The notes beneath the pieces were generated by a model that was not told the DNA's origin, did no database searches, and saw only the letters and a list, made by a program, of their open reading frames with translations. Of a stretch of 64,000 nucleotides of DNA, positions 8,398 to 20,700 are shown one piece after another. The position numbers and the translations under genes are program-made. Source of the stretch: a bacterium (lineage in GTDB: Bacteria; UBA10199; 2-02-FULL-44-16; JAAZCA01); NCBI GenBank assembly GCA_021810905.1, contig JAJZQH010000005.1:1-64000 (forward strand). The letters are read 5' to 3'. The stretch's first letter is position 1, and each line of letters begins with the position of its first letter.

Positions 8398-8501
8398 ACG
8401 TGGTACGTTAGTACGTTGGTACGTTCGTTAATCGTGTGAACTGACACGAAAATATATCACAACGATTTTAACAATCGTACCAACGTACCAACGTACGACG
8501 T
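8398..8501. repeat. GGTACGTTA-type inverted tandem repeat between mlaF and mlaD
   Basis: The left arm (8398-8434) is a run of GTACGTT units 8-9 bases apart. The right arm (8462-8501) is the inverse (ACCAACGTACCAACGTACG). The pair can form a long stem inside the mla transcript, just upstream of the GGGGAGG ribosome binding site of mlaD. Confidence 0.75.
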
Positions 8502-8522
8502 GAAGATACACGGGGAGGAAAG

Positions 8523-9464
8523 ATGCCGCGTAGTGTTATTACGGAATTTCGCGTGGGCGTATTCATGGCGATCGGGCTCTTGCTCGCGATGGCCACTATT
8601 TTCATGATCGGTGGCGAGCATCGGCTCTTCACCAGGCATTATACGCTCTACACGAACTTCCAGAGTATTTCAGGCCTGAGGGTAGGCGCGCCGGTTCAAC
8701 TCGCCGGATTCAGGGTCGGTTTTGTCGACGGCATACGCTTCAACCCGACTCTTGAGAAGCGTGAGATCACTATCAAGCTGCGAGTGCAGAAGCAGTACCA
8801 GGATCGAATCAGGGCAGACAGCATAGCTACGGTGGAGACCCAGGGTCTTCTGGGCGACAAATACATATATGTCACGCTCGGCAGCGAGGCGCAGGCCGTG
8901 ATACCCGACAAAGGGATAGTGCCGTCCAAGGAGACTACGTCTATCTTTGCGCTTGCCGACAAAGCCGGTGCAATCATGGACAATATCAAAGAGGCCAGCG
9001 ATGCGATCAACGATCTGCTGTCGGGATTTAAAGGCAAAAAAGGCGAATCAGACCTGAAGGCCATAGTCTCGTCTCTTAGGGCGACCATGGAGCAGATAGA
9101 GAAAGGCAAGGGGCTCGTCCACGCGTTAATCTACGATCCAAAAGGGGAGCAGGTTGTCTCCGATCTCTCTCGCACGATAAAGTCCGTGGGCGACATCGCG
9201 ACGAAGGCCGATGAAGGCAACGGCAAGGCGGCGGGCCTTTTTGTCAACCTGCGCCACGCCTCCGCTGACCTTCGTGCCATCCTGGAATCCGTGCGCAGGG
9301 GCGAGGGAACATTAGGAAAACTAGTCTCGGATCCCGCGCTTTATAATGATCTTCGGGCTCTCGTCGGCCGCGTCAACCGCAATACCCTGCTCAAGGCCGT
9401 CATACGTTCCACCATCAAGGAGAACGAGAGCCAGGTCGTGAACGAGAGCGAGATGTTGAAATAG
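8523..9464 (+). CDS. mlaD: MlaD/MCE-domain lipid transport protein
   Basis: This 313-residue MCE protein is anchored by an N-terminal membrane helix (VGVFMAIGLLLAMATIFMIGG). The MCE domain follows, with SISGLRVGAPVQLAGFRVG and later VETQGLLGDKYIYVTLGS. The C-terminal half, of about 170 residues, is helical and longer than in the E. coli protein. It resembles the extended MCE proteins whose helices build a periplasmic channel. It is the periplasmic lipid-binding partner of MlaE/MlaF. The start is fixed by GGGGAGG just before ATG 8523. MlaA, MlaB and MlaC are not in the window. Confidence 0.93.
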   Translation: MPRSVITEFRVGVFMAIGLLLAMATIFMIGGEHRLFTRHYTLYTNFQSISGLRVGAPVQLAGFRVGFVDGIRFNPTLEKREITIKLRVQKQYQDRIRADSIATVETQGLLGDKYIYVTLGSEAQAVIPDKGIVPSKETTSIFALADKAGAIMDNIKEASDAINDLLSGFKGKKGESDLKAIVSSLRATMEQIEKGKGLVHALIYDPKGEQVVSDLSRTIKSVGDIATKADEGNGKAAGLFVNLRHASADLRAILESVRRGEGTLGKLVSDPALYNDLRALVGRVNRNTLLKAVIRSTIKENESQVVNESEMLK

Positions 9465-9556
9465 AGTCGGGCGTTTGATATCATTGACGTGATTATAGCG
9501 CTGTCGGCTGATATTGATAGCACCGCAATTTGAAGATGACCAACCCTGGAGGGGAT

Positions 9557-11650
<2,094 letters not shown>

Positions 11651-11658
11651 CTGAAAAC

Positions 11659-11756
11659 CGTGGATCGTGAATCGTGGTTCGTGGATCGTAAACATCTTGA
11701 TTGAACACATGATGCCTTTACGATTCACGATCAACGAACTACGAACCACGATCGAC
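11659..11756. repeat. CGTGGATCGTGAAT-type inverted tandem repeat before yeaH
   Basis: The left arm (11659-11692) is made of CGTGGATC, CGTGAATC and CGTGGTTC octamers. The right arm (11717-11756) carries the inverse octamers (ACGATTCACGATCAACGAAC). The element fills the prkA-yeaH gap completely and ends one base before the yeaH ATG, replacing the place where a ribosome binding site would be. Confidence 0.8.
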
Positions 11757-11757
11757 C

Positions 11758-12861
11758 ATGGCGCAAAAAATTGACCAGGACGTCGGCCGCTTCAAGCAGA
11801 TCGTGCGCGGCTCCATAAAAAAGGAGCTGCGCAAGTTTATTTCTACGGGCGAGCTGATAGGACGCAAGGGCAAGGATCTGGTCAGCATCCCGATTCCGCG
11901 CATCGATATCCCGCACTTCGTCTACGGCGACAAGCAGAAGGGCGGCATCGGCCAGGGCGACGGCGACGAGGGTTCCGCCGTGCAGCCAGGCGATCAGGAC
12001 GGAGCCTCAAAAGCCGGTAATCTACCGGGCGAGCATCTGCTCGAGGTCGAGGTGTCGTTCGAGGAGCTGGCGCAGATACTCGGCGAAGAACTGGAACTCC
12101 CGCGCATCCGCCCCAAAGGGGCCGAAGATCTGGAGAGCAAGACCTACAAGTACACCGGCATGGCGCCTACCGGCCCCGAGAGTCTGCGCCACTTCAAACG
12201 CACCTACCGCAAGGCGCTGCGCCGGCAGATCATGAGCGGCACCTACGACCCGCGGCGGCCGCTGATCATCCCCGTGCGCGAGGACCGCGTCTACCGCACG
12301 TGGAAGGAAGTGGTGAAACCGCGCAGCCGCGCGCTCATCGTCTACATGCTGGACGTCTCCGGCTCCATGGGCAACGAGCAGAAGGAGATCGTGCGGCTCG
12401 AGTCGTTCTGGCTCGACGCGTGGATACGCTCTCAATACCAGGGAGTGGACGTGCGCTACATAATCCACGATGCGGTGGCTCGCGAGGTGGACCGCGAGAC
12501 GTTCTTCCACACTCGCGAGAGCGGCGGCACGATTATATCCTCGGCTTACAAGCTCTTCCTCAAAATTCTGGAGGAGAGCTACAACCCCGAAGAGTGGAAT
12601 ATTTACCCGTTCCAGTTCTCCGATGGAGACAACTGGTCCGGCAACGACACTGAAGAGTGCATGAACATTCTGCAGAAGGAGATACTACCGGTCTGCAACC
12701 TCTTCTGCTACGGGCAGGTGGAGAGCGAGTACGGCAGCGGCCAGTATCTTCGCGACATTGAGGCGAAGTTTCCGAACCATGAGACGCTTATCACCTCGCG
12801 CATTCCCGACAGAAACGCGATCGTGGACTCGATCAAGACATTCTTGGGCAAGGGAAAATGA
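11758..12861 (+). CDS. yeaH: YeaH/DUF444 family protein with von Willebrand A fold
   Basis: This 367-residue DUF444 protein has a flexible Gly/Asp-rich segment (residues about 60-80) and a C-terminal vWA-like domain. The metal-site motif DVSGSMG begins at Asp199. The block [14 protein letters not shown], typical of the family, follows. It is expected to act with PrkA and SpoVR in a stress-related complex in the cytoplasm. There is no visible Shine-Dalgarno sequence before ATG 11758, because an inverted repeat abuts it. The stop overlaps the SpoVR start (ATGA), which indicates translational coupling. Confidence 0.92.
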   Translation: MAQKIDQDVGRFKQIVRGSIKKELRKFISTGELIGRKGKDLVSIPIPRIDIPHFVYGDKQKGGIGQGDGDEGSAVQPGDQDGASKAGNLPGEHLLEVEVSFEELAQILGEELELPRIRPKGAEDLESKTYKYTGMAPTGPESLRHFKRTYRKALRRQIMSGTYDPRRPLIIPVREDRVYRTWKEVVKPRSRALIVYMLDVSGSMGNEQKEIVRLESFWLDAWIRSQYQGVDVRYIIHDAVAREVDRETFFHTRESGGTIISSAYKLFLKILEESYNPEEWNIYPFQFSDGDNWSGNDTEECMNILQKEILPVCNLFCYGQVESEYGSGQYLRDIEAKFPNHETLITSRIPDRNAIVDSIKTFLGKGK

Positions 12862-14369
12862 AACAGAATCCGAAAAGTTCATCCAAGTACATGACCTCGC
12901 TTCCGCCCGATCTTGCGGCGCTCAAACGTGAGATCGAAGGCTATGCGCGGGACTACGGACTGGATTTCTACGACGTGATCTTCGAGGTCCTCGACTGGAA
13001 TCAACTCAACGAGGTTGCTGCCTATGGCGGTTTTCCGAATCGCTATCCGCACTGGCGCTTCGGCATGGAGTACGAGGAGCTCTCAAAGAGCTATGCCTAC
13101 GGGCTCTCCAAGATCTACGAGATGGTGGTCAACACGGATCCCTGCTACGCCTATCTGCTCTTTTCCAACGGCACCGTGGACCAGAAACTCGTGATGGCGC
13201 ACGTCTACGCGCACTGCGACTTCTTCAAGAACAACGTCTATTTCGCGCATACCAATCGCAAGATGATGGACGAGATGGCCAATCACAAGACGCGCGTCAT
13301 GAGGTATATAGACGCGTACGGCCATGACGCCGTAGAAGGCTTCATCGACGCGTGCCTCTCGCTCGACACGCTCATCGATTATCACGCTCCGGCGATCAAG
13401 CGCCGCAGCCCGCCGTCGCTGGTCGATGCGGGTGGACGCAGGGCCATACACACGCTCCGCTCCGACAAGCCGTACATGGACAAATTCGTCAATCCCAAGG
13501 AGTTCCTGGAGGAGCAGCGCCGTGCGCTGGAGGAACAGGCGAAGGAAGAAAAGAATTTTCCGGAGAGACCCGAGAAGGACGTGCTCCTCTTCCTGCTGGA
13601 TAACGCGCCGCTGGAGAAGTGGGAGCGCGACGTTCTATCCATCATCAGGGAAGAGGCATACTACTTTGCGCCGCAGGGGCAGACGAAGATAGCCAATGAG
13701 GGCTGGGCCAGCTACTGGCACTCGACGATCATGACGCAGAAGGCGCTTAAGGACTCGGAGCTGATCGACTACGCGGATCATCACTCGGGCACGGTCGCCA
13801 TGGGGCCCACGCGCGTGAACCCGTACAAGATAGGGCTCGAGCTCTATCGCGACATCGAGGATCGCTGGAACAAGGGAAAGTTCGGCAAGGAATACGACGA
13901 GTGCACCGACATGGTGGCCAAGAAGAACTGGGATCGCAAGCTCGGCCTCGGCCGCCAGAAGATATTCGAGGTGAGAAGGCTTTATTCAGACGTAACCTTC
14001 ATCGATGAGTTCCTCACTCCCGAGTTCTGCCAGGAGCACAGACTCTTTGTCTATGCGTACGATCTCTCGCACGAGGAGATGCGCATCGCTTCTCGCGAGT
14101 TCGACAAGATCAAGAAACAGTTTCTCTTCCAGCTCACCAACTTCGGCCATCCGATCATCGACGTGATCGACGGCAATTTCCGCAACCGCGGCGAGCTCTT
14201 GCTCAAGCACACCCACGAGGGAGTGGACTTGAAGGACGATTACGCCGCGGCCACGCTCCAGAATCTCTACAAGCTGTGGCGCCGGCCGGTGGGCATAGAG
14301 ACGGTCTCCGAAGGCGTGCCCACGCGCATCATATTTGACGGCACTGAGGTGAAGGAAGAACGGATCTGA
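12858..14369 (+). CDS. spoVR: SpoVR family protein
   Basis: This 503-residue protein matches the SpoVR/YcgB family along its full length. Recognisable blocks are [31 protein letters not shown] (N-terminal, split here by motif), [26 protein letters not shown], and [17 protein letters not shown]. Histidine and glutamate residues in these blocks suggest a metal site. In Bacillus the family affects spore cortex formation; in non-sporulating bacteria it accompanies PrkA and YeaH, as here. The start overlaps the yeaH stop. It is convergent with the next gene, with a gap of 25 bases. Confidence 0.93.
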   Translation: MKQNPKSSSKYMTSLPPDLAALKREIEGYARDYGLDFYDVIFEVLDWNQLNEVAAYGGFPNRYPHWRFGMEYEELSKSYAYGLSKIYEMVVNTDPCYAYLLFSNGTVDQKLVMAHVYAHCDFFKNNVYFAHTNRKMMDEMANHKTRVMRYIDAYGHDAVEGFIDACLSLDTLIDYHAPAIKRRSPPSLVDAGGRRAIHTLRSDKPYMDKFVNPKEFLEEQRRALEEQAKEEKNFPERPEKDVLLFLLDNAPLEKWERDVLSIIREEAYYFAPQGQTKIANEGWASYWHSTIMTQKALKDSELIDYADHHSGTVAMGPTRVNPYKIGLELYRDIEDRWNKGKFGKEYDECTDMVAKKNWDRKLGLGRQKIFEVRRLYSDVTFIDEFLTPEFCQEHRLFVYAYDLSHEEMRIASREFDKIKKQFLFQLTNFGHPIIDVIDGNFRNRGELLLKHTHEGVDLKDDYAAATLQNLYKLWRRPVGIETVSEGVPTRIIFDGTEVKEERI

Positions 14370-14394
14370 AAACCAGCCGGACCTCATGCTCACA

Positions 14395-16395
14395 TCACTG
14401 GCAATTCACTGCCTCGCGCGCGCAGAAGTCGGCGGTGGCGGGGTGCAGAGGGGCGGACGGAAAGATCTCGCGGTACTTTTCATCGGTGATGAAGCCGTAG
14501 TCGCGCAGGAGTTTGAGTTTCTCGCGATAGACTTGGGTATACCGGATTTGTTCGGGATGGGTCTTGTAGAATTCCGAATCCGAAGTGATGAGCTGACGAA
14601 AGAGGGCTGGATTGTCCCAGATCATCTCCACATGCGTGGCGACGTCTTCGTAAAAATTCTTCGACCCGTAGGGTCTCACGAAACCGTAGCGAGGGCCGTC
14701 GTTATTACCTTTCTCGTCTAGTGATATCCATTCGAGGTTGAGCGTATCCGATCCTTTTTTTCTACCGACCTTTCCGTAAGGATTTCCGTTCGTTTCGACA
14801 ATTTTCAACCATCGCTCCTCAAAACTGCGGCTCATCTCCTGCATGATGATGGCATTTTCTTCTGCCACCTGAGAAGGGATCAAATAGTCACTTTCGCTCT
14901 GCGCGGGATTGTATCGCGAGAAGTCGATATGAGCCGTCCGACGCTGGATGACGCGTGAAACCACGCTTCGCTGATGGAACGTGAAAATATGCGCTGCTTC
15001 GTGCTGAATCGTAGAAAGATCCAGATAGCTATCAGAGTCTTTCCAGAGGTAGATCGTCATGTTCATAGGGTCCGCATGGCCGGCTTCATCGAGGAGGAAA
15101 TTGGCATTGCTCTCTCTTTTGTAAGAAAGGTTGATGGCCTTTAAGCTTTCCCTGACAGCGGGCGGAAGTCTATCAAGATTCATGATGAGCGTTTCGATCT
15201 CGTGTCGATTATATTTTCCCGAGAGCGTTATGGCGGGATAGAGATGTCTGAAGGCTTCGATGGATCCCTCAACGAGGGAACCGTCTCTTAAGAGAGCGAC
15301 AGATTCGCCGGCACGATGGACGATTCCGCTCCCATACGGGCTTTGCAGGTCCTGTGCGAGTTCGACGCCCGAGACGCTCCCGTCCGGACGACAGAGCATC
15401 GCGCTGACCTTCATGCGGATACCATGAAGCGATATCTCTTCCGTGCTCGCGAAGGTGAGCTCCATGATTTTGGGGCGGCCAGTTATCGTCGCGCTCTGAA
15501 GTCGTCTGCCGCGAAATTGGAGGTGTTCGTCTTTTGGAGGATGCAGTTCAGCGATGGGCATCCCATCGCGGACCTTTGTGTCGAAGTGCGACCCCGCGGG
15601 ACAAAAGATGCCGTTCACCCACAGGGGACCATCGAGAGCTCTTTGAATCGACATCTCTGCGGTCAGCATGACCAGCGCCCCGGCGTGCATGATCGCATCA
15701 AGAGTTATCATCGTTCCCAGCGGGGCGATCGTCTTCCGCGCGAGCGTGCCGACGGCACTGTCGCTCGTAATCAGTGCGAGTTCTTGATACGGAATGCCGT
15801 TCGCCACAAGATGATCGCGTTCAGCAGAAAAGATCAAACAGTCGGCGTCTCTTCGGACGGTCGTGCCTGCAGGCACGGCGATGTGATTGATCACTGCGGC
15901 CTTATCGATCCGCGCCTCCTTAAAGAATCCCCATTGATCGAGAAGGATCGTCGTGCCGGCAGGAAGCGTGCATCCATGGCCGCAATTCCACGGCTCCTCA
16001 AGGACTGCCTGGGCCACCCTGCCGTTCGGATGAAATGCAAGGCGCGTTCCGATCTTGCAGATGATGCTTACGCTTCGCGTGACAGGGACCCCGTAACTTC
16101 TTTTCATCTGTTCGATATCCTCGAACGTCCGCCCGAAGATCTGATTCGCGATCCGAAGCGGTTGAACATCCTCCGGCTTGAAGCCGCGCATCTGCGCCAC
16201 TTCCCAGGGAGAGAGAAAACCGTCTTTTCTGTTTTGCTTCGCAAAACCGACGCCGCCCCGGTCGCCTTTTGCGATTTCCACGATCGACACTTCGTGTGGT
16301 CCGAGCAGTCCATCTCCATCGATATCGAGATTCTGATACAGGTCGATCAGGTCGTAGAGGCCTCGGATCTTAGATATGGACTTGGTGCCAGGCAC
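14395..16395 (-). CDS. EF-hand and HEAAH metallopeptidase-like protein, unknown family
   Basis: This 666-residue protein has a textbook EF-hand loop near its start (residues 24-35, D-x-D-x-D-G ending in Glu35). A second, degenerate EF-like segment follows (KDGFLSPWEV). The middle, residues about 100-330, contains repeats of the type GTxLxFHPNGRVxxAxL and PAGTTxxLD, which look like short beta-hairpin repeats. Near residue 465 lies HEAAHIF, a zinc-metalloprotease (zincin) motif. No signal peptide is seen. The start is a GTG with AAGGGG upstream. The zincin motif suggests a peptidase, but no family could be named. It is convergent with spoVR. Confidence 0.75.
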   Translation of the reverse strand: MPGTKSISKIRGLYDLIDLYQNLDIDGDGLLGPHEVSIVEIAKGDRGGVGFAKQNRKDGFLSPWEVAQMRGFKPEDVQPLRIANQIFGRTFEDIEQMKRSYGVPVTRSVSIICKIGTRLAFHPNGRVAQAVLEEPWNCGHGCTLPAGTTILLDQWGFFKEARIDKAAVINHIAVPAGTTVRRDADCLIFSAERDHLVANGIPYQELALITSDSAVGTLARKTIAPLGTMITLDAIMHAGALVMLTAEMSIQRALDGPLWVNGIFCPAGSHFDTKVRDGMPIAELHPPKDEHLQFRGRRLQSATITGRPKIMELTFASTEEISLHGIRMKVSAMLCRPDGSVSGVELAQDLQSPYGSGIVHRAGESVALLRDGSLVEGSIEAFRHLYPAITLSGKYNRHEIETLIMNLDRLPPAVRESLKAINLSYKRESNANFLLDEAGHADPMNMTIYLWKDSDSYLDLSTIQHEAAHIFTFHQRSVVSRVIQRRTAHIDFSRYNPAQSESDYLIPSQVAEENAIIMQEMSRSFEERWLKIVETNGNPYGKVGRKKGSDTLNLEWISLDEKGNNDGPRYGFVRPYGSKNFYEDVATHVEMIWDNPALFRQLITSDSEFYKTHPEQIRYTQVYREKLKLLRDYGFITDEKYREIFPSAPLHPATADFCAREAVNCQ

Positions 16396-16574
16396 CGTTA
16401 ACCCCTTGGTATTAAACGCAATTTGGCATGACGGAGCAGTTTTTCACGCCCCGGCCGATCCCTTCATCATTGTTATCGGCAGGTCGGGGAAGAAGTTGTG
16501 GGGTTTATTGTCTGCCGTCCGTCGCGTGAGATAGCGGATAGACGATCCGCGGACGCGATGGACTCTCAGAAATT

Positions 16575-17438
16575 TCAGACTGTCTGATGGCCTACCGCTT
16601 GAGCGCGCGAGGCTGCATAATCGGCAAGCTGCATCAGGGATTCCTTTGCAGCCGAGCTGTCGAGCGGGGCAAGGCGGGACTTTGCGGCCCGGGCGTATTC
16701 GTGCGCGAGTGCGAGCGCGGCTGCCGTGCCGCCCGTTGCATCCACTCCGGATCGAGCGAAGCTTTTCGCGGCCTCATGGGGATAGTCGGCCACGTCGTCG
16801 GCGAGCTGGAACGCGATTCCCAGGGATCTTCCGTAGGAGGCGAGCGCTTCCTCGACCGGCTCATCCGATGCGGCAAGTATAGCCGCGGCGCGACCAGATG
16901 CTGCAAAGAGCGAGGCGGTCTTGCCATCAATGATCTTGATGTAGGAGTCGCGGTCGATATCCAGGGAATCCTCCATCATCTCGCCGATGGTGGTCTCCCT
17001 CGCGGCCTCAACGAGAGCCTCGATCAGCCTGCAGTTCTTTGTGCCGACAATGATTGCAGAGGCGATGCACCAGAGCAGATCGCCCGCCAGTACGCTCGTG
17101 CGGATACCGAAAGAGGCGTTGGCAGAGGGCAGGCCGCGACGCTCCGCGGATTCGTCCACAACGTCGTCGTGCAAAAGACTCGCGGTATGGACGAGTTCGA
17201 TGGCCGCGGCGATTGAGGCCATCTCCTCGCTGCTCTTAGGAGGGCCGCCGTTCTGAATCGCCCGCGCGGCGAGGAGGAAGAGCGCCGGCCGCATCCGCTT
17301 GCCGCCGCCCGCGGATATGTGTCGCATGACGCCGTCTATCGCGCTCAGGCCGCACGCGGATTTGCTGGCCATGATTTTCTCCATCATGGCGAGCTGTGCG
17401 GCGACAGGACTGATTATGTCTTCCAGCATGGGGCGCAC
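16575..17438 (-). CDS. Trans-polyprenyl diphosphate synthase family protein
   Basis: This 287-residue protein belongs to the isoprenyl diphosphate synthase family, which extends isoprenoid chains from allylic diphosphates and IPP. The first Asp-rich motif is LLHDDVVDESAERRG, preceded by GGGKRMRPAL. The second Asp-rich region is reduced to FQLADDVADY, where DDxxD is usual (the last Asp is kept). Product length cannot be deduced; candidates are farnesyl, geranylgeranyl or a long-chain quinone precursor. The start may be GTG 17438 or ATG 17429, and neither has a good ribosome binding site. It stands alone, with a 179-base gap on its downstream side in which I see nothing specific. Confidence 0.87.
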   Translation of the reverse strand: MRPMLEDIISPVAAQLAMMEKIMASKSACGLSAIDGVMRHISAGGGKRMRPALFLLAARAIQNGGPPKSSEEMASIAAAIELVHTASLLHDDVVDESAERRGLPSANASFGIRTSVLAGDLLWCIASAIIVGTKNCRLIEALVEAARETTIGEMMEDSLDIDRDSYIKIIDGKTASLFAASGRAAAILAASDEPVEEALASYGRSLGIAFQLADDVADYPHEAAKSFARSGVDATGGTAAALALAHEYARAAKSRLAPLDSSAAKESLMQLADYAASRAQAVGHQTV

Positions 17439-17514
17439 TCTATGCGGCGCGGATGAGGCTTGTCAATGCGGCAGAGAACGGCGCGGGATCAAAAGAAGCT
17501 TCGATGGGCGTGGA

Positions 17515-17541
17515 GAAAAAAGGCCCTGCGTTTGCAGGGCC
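17515..17541 (-). terminator. Rho-independent terminator of the 17565-19100 gene
   Basis: On the minus strand the hairpin GGCCCTGC-AAAC-GCAGGGCC is followed by six T residues, 24 bases after the stop of the lipoprotein gene. Confidence 0.9.
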
Positions 17542-17564
17542 TCGGGGATTGCTCGATGCGGGGG

Positions 17565-19100
17565 TCAGTTCACCTTATTCCGTTTCCAGATGGTGAGCCT
17601 GGGATTGGGTGCACCCGGATCATAGCCATTGAGATACTGGGTGGCATCATCGTAATATTGGAGATATTGAGAATTCCCGAAGGCCGGACAATCTCTTGCG
17701 TTGCAGGCGAGGGCGTGGGGAAGAGATGCCGTCCAGTACTTGGAACTAATGGAGACATAGTCGATGCCTTGGAGGGGCACGATGCCGATGTAGATTCCTT
17801 TGATGTCCTTGAGAGTCACATCGAGTGTATCCGTATCAGTCGAGTCGCCGAACCGATGGCCGTTGCAGGAATTCTCATCGCATGTCTCACCACTGAGAAT
17901 CACAGTAATGGATCCTTGGGCCGATCCCTTACAGGCGCCGCTGCAAGGCGCGCTGGTGGTAAAATCGGTGATGTATTCATCAGGGTACTTTGCGACGAAC
18001 TTGATGACCTGTTTCACAACGTTGGATCCGTTGGCATCGTCGATAACAAGTTGCAACTCCGCATGGGGGTCAGTGTTTTCATCGATAAATTTTGCCATGA
18101 ATTTATTGACCGTAAGGATCAATTTCTGACCTATGGCCTGCACCTTCATATACACACCATCTATGGTGCAGTCGTCATTCTCATTGCCACTGGAGACCGT
18201 GCAGGTTTCGGATCCCGATGAAGATGAAAGAGTAAACGTGTATTTGGCCCCTGTGTTGTCTGACGAGGATGTTTGCAACGCAAGGGTAATGGCACTGTTT
18301 TCTGGAGTCTTCCATTTCGGGCTGCTCTCTATCAGGTCCTTGAACTTATATGATACGGTGAAATCCGATCCAGACTGCTTCAGCGTACTCTTGAGGGTCA
18401 GGCTGTAACCCGGGGCTGTGTAACCAGTGTCTGAATGTGGAGCAAGAACATCTGTACGTGCGGATTTATTCCCGCCGTTGAGCTTGTCGATCAATTTGGA
18501 GAACTTACCAGTGTCATTGCCATTGTTCACGACGGGCTGGGTTTTGCCCTTGACCTTCATCGCGAGCGTCTTCGTCGCGGAGTTAGTGGAATCGCTCGCG
18601 TCCGTGGCCGTGATGGTGACATCCGAATCAGTTGCTTTATCAGAGGGAGTGCCCTCTATGCATGCCTTGCTGCCGGTGAAGGTAGTCTGATTGTTCTGGT
18701 CGCAGTCGGTAAGGTGCAGTCCATCGGGCAGCCCGGTTATTTCCCAAACATAGCTGCCGCTCCCACCGGTCGCTTGAAGGGGCTTTTTGTATACCGTGCC
18801 CTCGGTCGCATCATTCAGCTTTGCAGTATATATCTTCACATTTGATACACTATTATCAACGGCACTGCCCTGCGAATCAGAGCTGGAATTATCTGTCTCC
18901 GTTGTATCCGTGTCATCACTCTCCGTGAGGTCGGCCGAGCTCTCCTCGTCTCCTCCGGGCACATTGGCAACTTCACTGTCATCCTGCGAGGGCAATGCGA
19001 CCTGGCCTTCGTCTGTTGAGAACGAGCAGCCCGAGAGGGCGAGCAACGCAAATGATAAAACGATGGCCGTGAATGCGAAGTTTCGAACGAGTGTCTTCAT
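17565..19100 (-). CDS. Lipoprotein with acidic linker and Ig-like domain
   Basis: This 511-residue protein has a signal peptide ending in lipobox LSGC. An Asp/Ser/Thr-rich linker follows (residues about 30-90). A segment resembling a bacterial putative-Ig repeat comes next (TEGTVYKKPLQATGGSGSYVWE, quoted in part, then ITGLPDGLHL). The remaining 300 residues are Ser/Thr-rich and beta-like with several Cys, and no family is recognised. It is probably anchored in the outer membrane or exposed at the surface. ATAGGAG precedes ATG 19100. A strong terminator follows. Upstream, bases 19101-19398 hold no gene. Confidence 0.8.
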   Translation of the reverse strand: MKTLVRNFAFTAIVLSFALLALSGCSFSTDEGQVALPSQDDSEVANVPGGDEESSADLTESDDTDTTETDNSSSDSQGSAVDNSVSNVKIYTAKLNDATEGTVYKKPLQATGGSGSYVWEITGLPDGLHLTDCDQNNQTTFTGSKACIEGTPSDKATDSDVTITATDASDSTNSATKTLAMKVKGKTQPVVNNGNDTGKFSKLIDKLNGGNKSARTDVLAPHSDTGYTAPGYSLTLKSTLKQSGSDFTVSYKFKDLIESSPKWKTPENSAITLALQTSSSDNTGAKYTFTLSSSSGSETCTVSSGNENDDCTIDGVYMKVQAIGQKLILTVNKFMAKFIDENTDPHAELQLVIDDANGSNVVKQVIKFVAKYPDEYITDFTTSAPCSGACKGSAQGSITVILSGETCDENSCNGHRFGDSTDTDTLDVTLKDIKGIYIGIVPLQGIDYVSISSKYWTASLPHALACNARDCPAFGNSQYLQYYDDATQYLNGYDPGAPNPRLTIWKRNKVN

Positions 19101-19398
19101 TGGTTCTCCTATATCGGTTTGACTTGAATATATGCAATGTTTATGCCGGTTTTTGCTCCTATAAACTTGTTTTATTTTAATGGGTTAAGCGATGAGGTCT
19201 CTGAGAAATGGGGGAGGTTAGCGGGCCAAACGGTGATCGGAGTCACCAGGGTTAAGGATCGTCATGGTCGGCTCGGATCGCAATTCGAACAAGCCATTCT
19301 CGCATCACATCGCGATTACCGGACATAATGATCGTTGAAATATCGTGCGCGGCGTCATATGAGGCCTGTTTCAACCCTTATTCAAAATGGAGGTCCTT
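19101..19398. other. Divergent intergenic region, promoters expected
   Basis: This roughly 300-base gap lies between the divergent lipoprotein and aminotransferase genes. It is locally AT-rich near 19150-19190 (GTTTTATTTTAATGGG). I see no stable hairpin, repeat or small gene. Promoters for both genes are expected here, but no hexamer pair is convincing enough to place. Confidence 0.4.
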
Positions 19399-20580
19399 GT
19401 GACCGTGAAGATATCAAAGCGGTTGTCTGAACTCACCGGCTACCCGTTCGCAGAGATAGATAAAAAAGTTGCACGGCTGCGGAGCGCGGGCACGCACGTC
19501 ATAGACTTCGGCGTAGGCGACCCCACCGAACCCACGCCGGAAATAGTGCGCGCGGCGATCAAGGAGTACGTGGACGTGCGCGCGACGAGCGGTTATCCCT
19601 CGTACATCGGCTCGCATGAGTACCGCACCGCGATCGCGGCGTGGACCATGCGGCGCTTCGGCGTGGCGCTCGATCCTGAGAAGGAGATTTCCGCGTCGGT
19701 CGGCTCCAAGGAAGCGGTCTTCAATTTTCCCGAGGCGATCATCGACCCGGGCGACGTGGTCATCGTCCCAAATCCCGGCTATCCGCCGTATGCGCGCGGG
19801 ACTCGCTTTGCGGAGGGGCAGGTGCATTTCGTAAACCTCCGCGCGGATCGCGGCTTTCTGCCCGATCTCGATTCGATTCCCGCAGACGTGCTGCGCCGCG
19901 CGAAGCTCATGTGGGTGAATTACCCCAACAACCCAACGGGCGCTGTCTGCGACCTCTCGTTCTACAAAAAAGTCGCGGAGTTCGGCCGCAAGCATGACAT
20001 CATCATAGCCTCCGACGAGGCGTACACGGAGAACTACTATGGAGATGCGCCGCACTCCATGCTCGAGGTTGCAAAGGAAGGAGTGATCGCATTCCAGTCG
20101 CTCAGCAAGCGCAGCTGCATGACCTGCTACCGCGTGGGCTGGGTGGCGGGCGACGCGGAGATCGTCTCCGCGTTCAAGAAGCTAAAGACCAACATCGATT
20201 CCGGCACGGCGACCTTTATCCAGGACGGCGCGATCGCCGCGCTCTCCGACGAGACGCACGTGGCCTCGCTGCGCGAGCTGTATAAGAAGAAGCGCGACAT
20301 CATCGTGGACGCGTTCGTGGCGGCAGGGCTCCCGGAGTGCCGCTCGGCCGCCACGCTCTACATCTGGCAGCGCGTGCCAACGGGCATGAGTTCGCTTGAA
20401 TTCGCCGAGAAGCTGCTCGATCCATCCATCGCCGTTGTGGCAACGCCCGGCAATTGGATCAGCGAATCCACACCTGAAGGCAACCCGGGCGAAGGCTTCG
20501 TGCGCCTGGCGCTCGTGCCGACGATAGAGGAGTGCGAGCAGGCAGGGGAGAGGATTCGGAAGAAGCTGAAGACGATTTAA
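19399..20580 (+). CDS. dapL: LL-diaminopimelate aminotransferase-like class I/II aminotransferase
   Basis: This 393-residue PLP enzyme resembles LL-diaminopimelate aminotransferase (DapL), which converts tetrahydrodipicolinate to LL-diaminopimelate for lysine and peptidoglycan. The N-terminal block IDFGVGDPTEPTP, the PNPGYPPYARGT block, YPNNPTGAV and the lysine motif SLSKRSCMTCYRVGW (Lys237) are present. The usual lysine-site sequence in the family is SxSKTYNMTGWRIG, so this is a diverged member and another substrate is possible. GTG 19399 is preferred because TGGAGGT at 19389-19394 sits five bases ahead; the ATG at 19387 overlaps that ribosome binding site. Confidence 0.75.
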   Translation: MTVKISKRLSELTGYPFAEIDKKVARLRSAGTHVIDFGVGDPTEPTPEIVRAAIKEYVDVRATSGYPSYIGSHEYRTAIAAWTMRRFGVALDPEKEISASVGSKEAVFNFPEAIIDPGDVVIVPNPGYPPYARGTRFAEGQVHFVNLRADRGFLPDLDSIPADVLRRAKLMWVNYPNNPTGAVCDLSFYKKVAEFGRKHDIIIASDEAYTENYYGDAPHSMLEVAKEGVIAFQSLSKRSCMTCYRVGWVAGDAEIVSAFKKLKTNIDSGTATFIQDGAIAALSDETHVASLRELYKKKRDIIVDAFVAAGLPECRSAATLYIWQRVPTGMSSLEFAEKLLDPSIAVVATPGNWISESTPEGNPGEGFVRLALVPTIEECEQAGERIRKKLKTI

Positions 20581-20700
20581 TTTCTTGATAACGATAAGTA
20601 TTTACGGCTAGACATATTTTTTTTCACAACTTTTTTCTATGGCTGCCGATAATGAAATATGACAAGGGCATGAGTACGAAATTATACGCTGGAGGAAGAT

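Noticed and set aside
16381-16397. GGTGCCAGGCACC palindrome at the start of the EF-hand/HEAAH gene
   Set aside because: A short palindrome with a partial match near 58705; too little to call an operator or a repeat family from one window.
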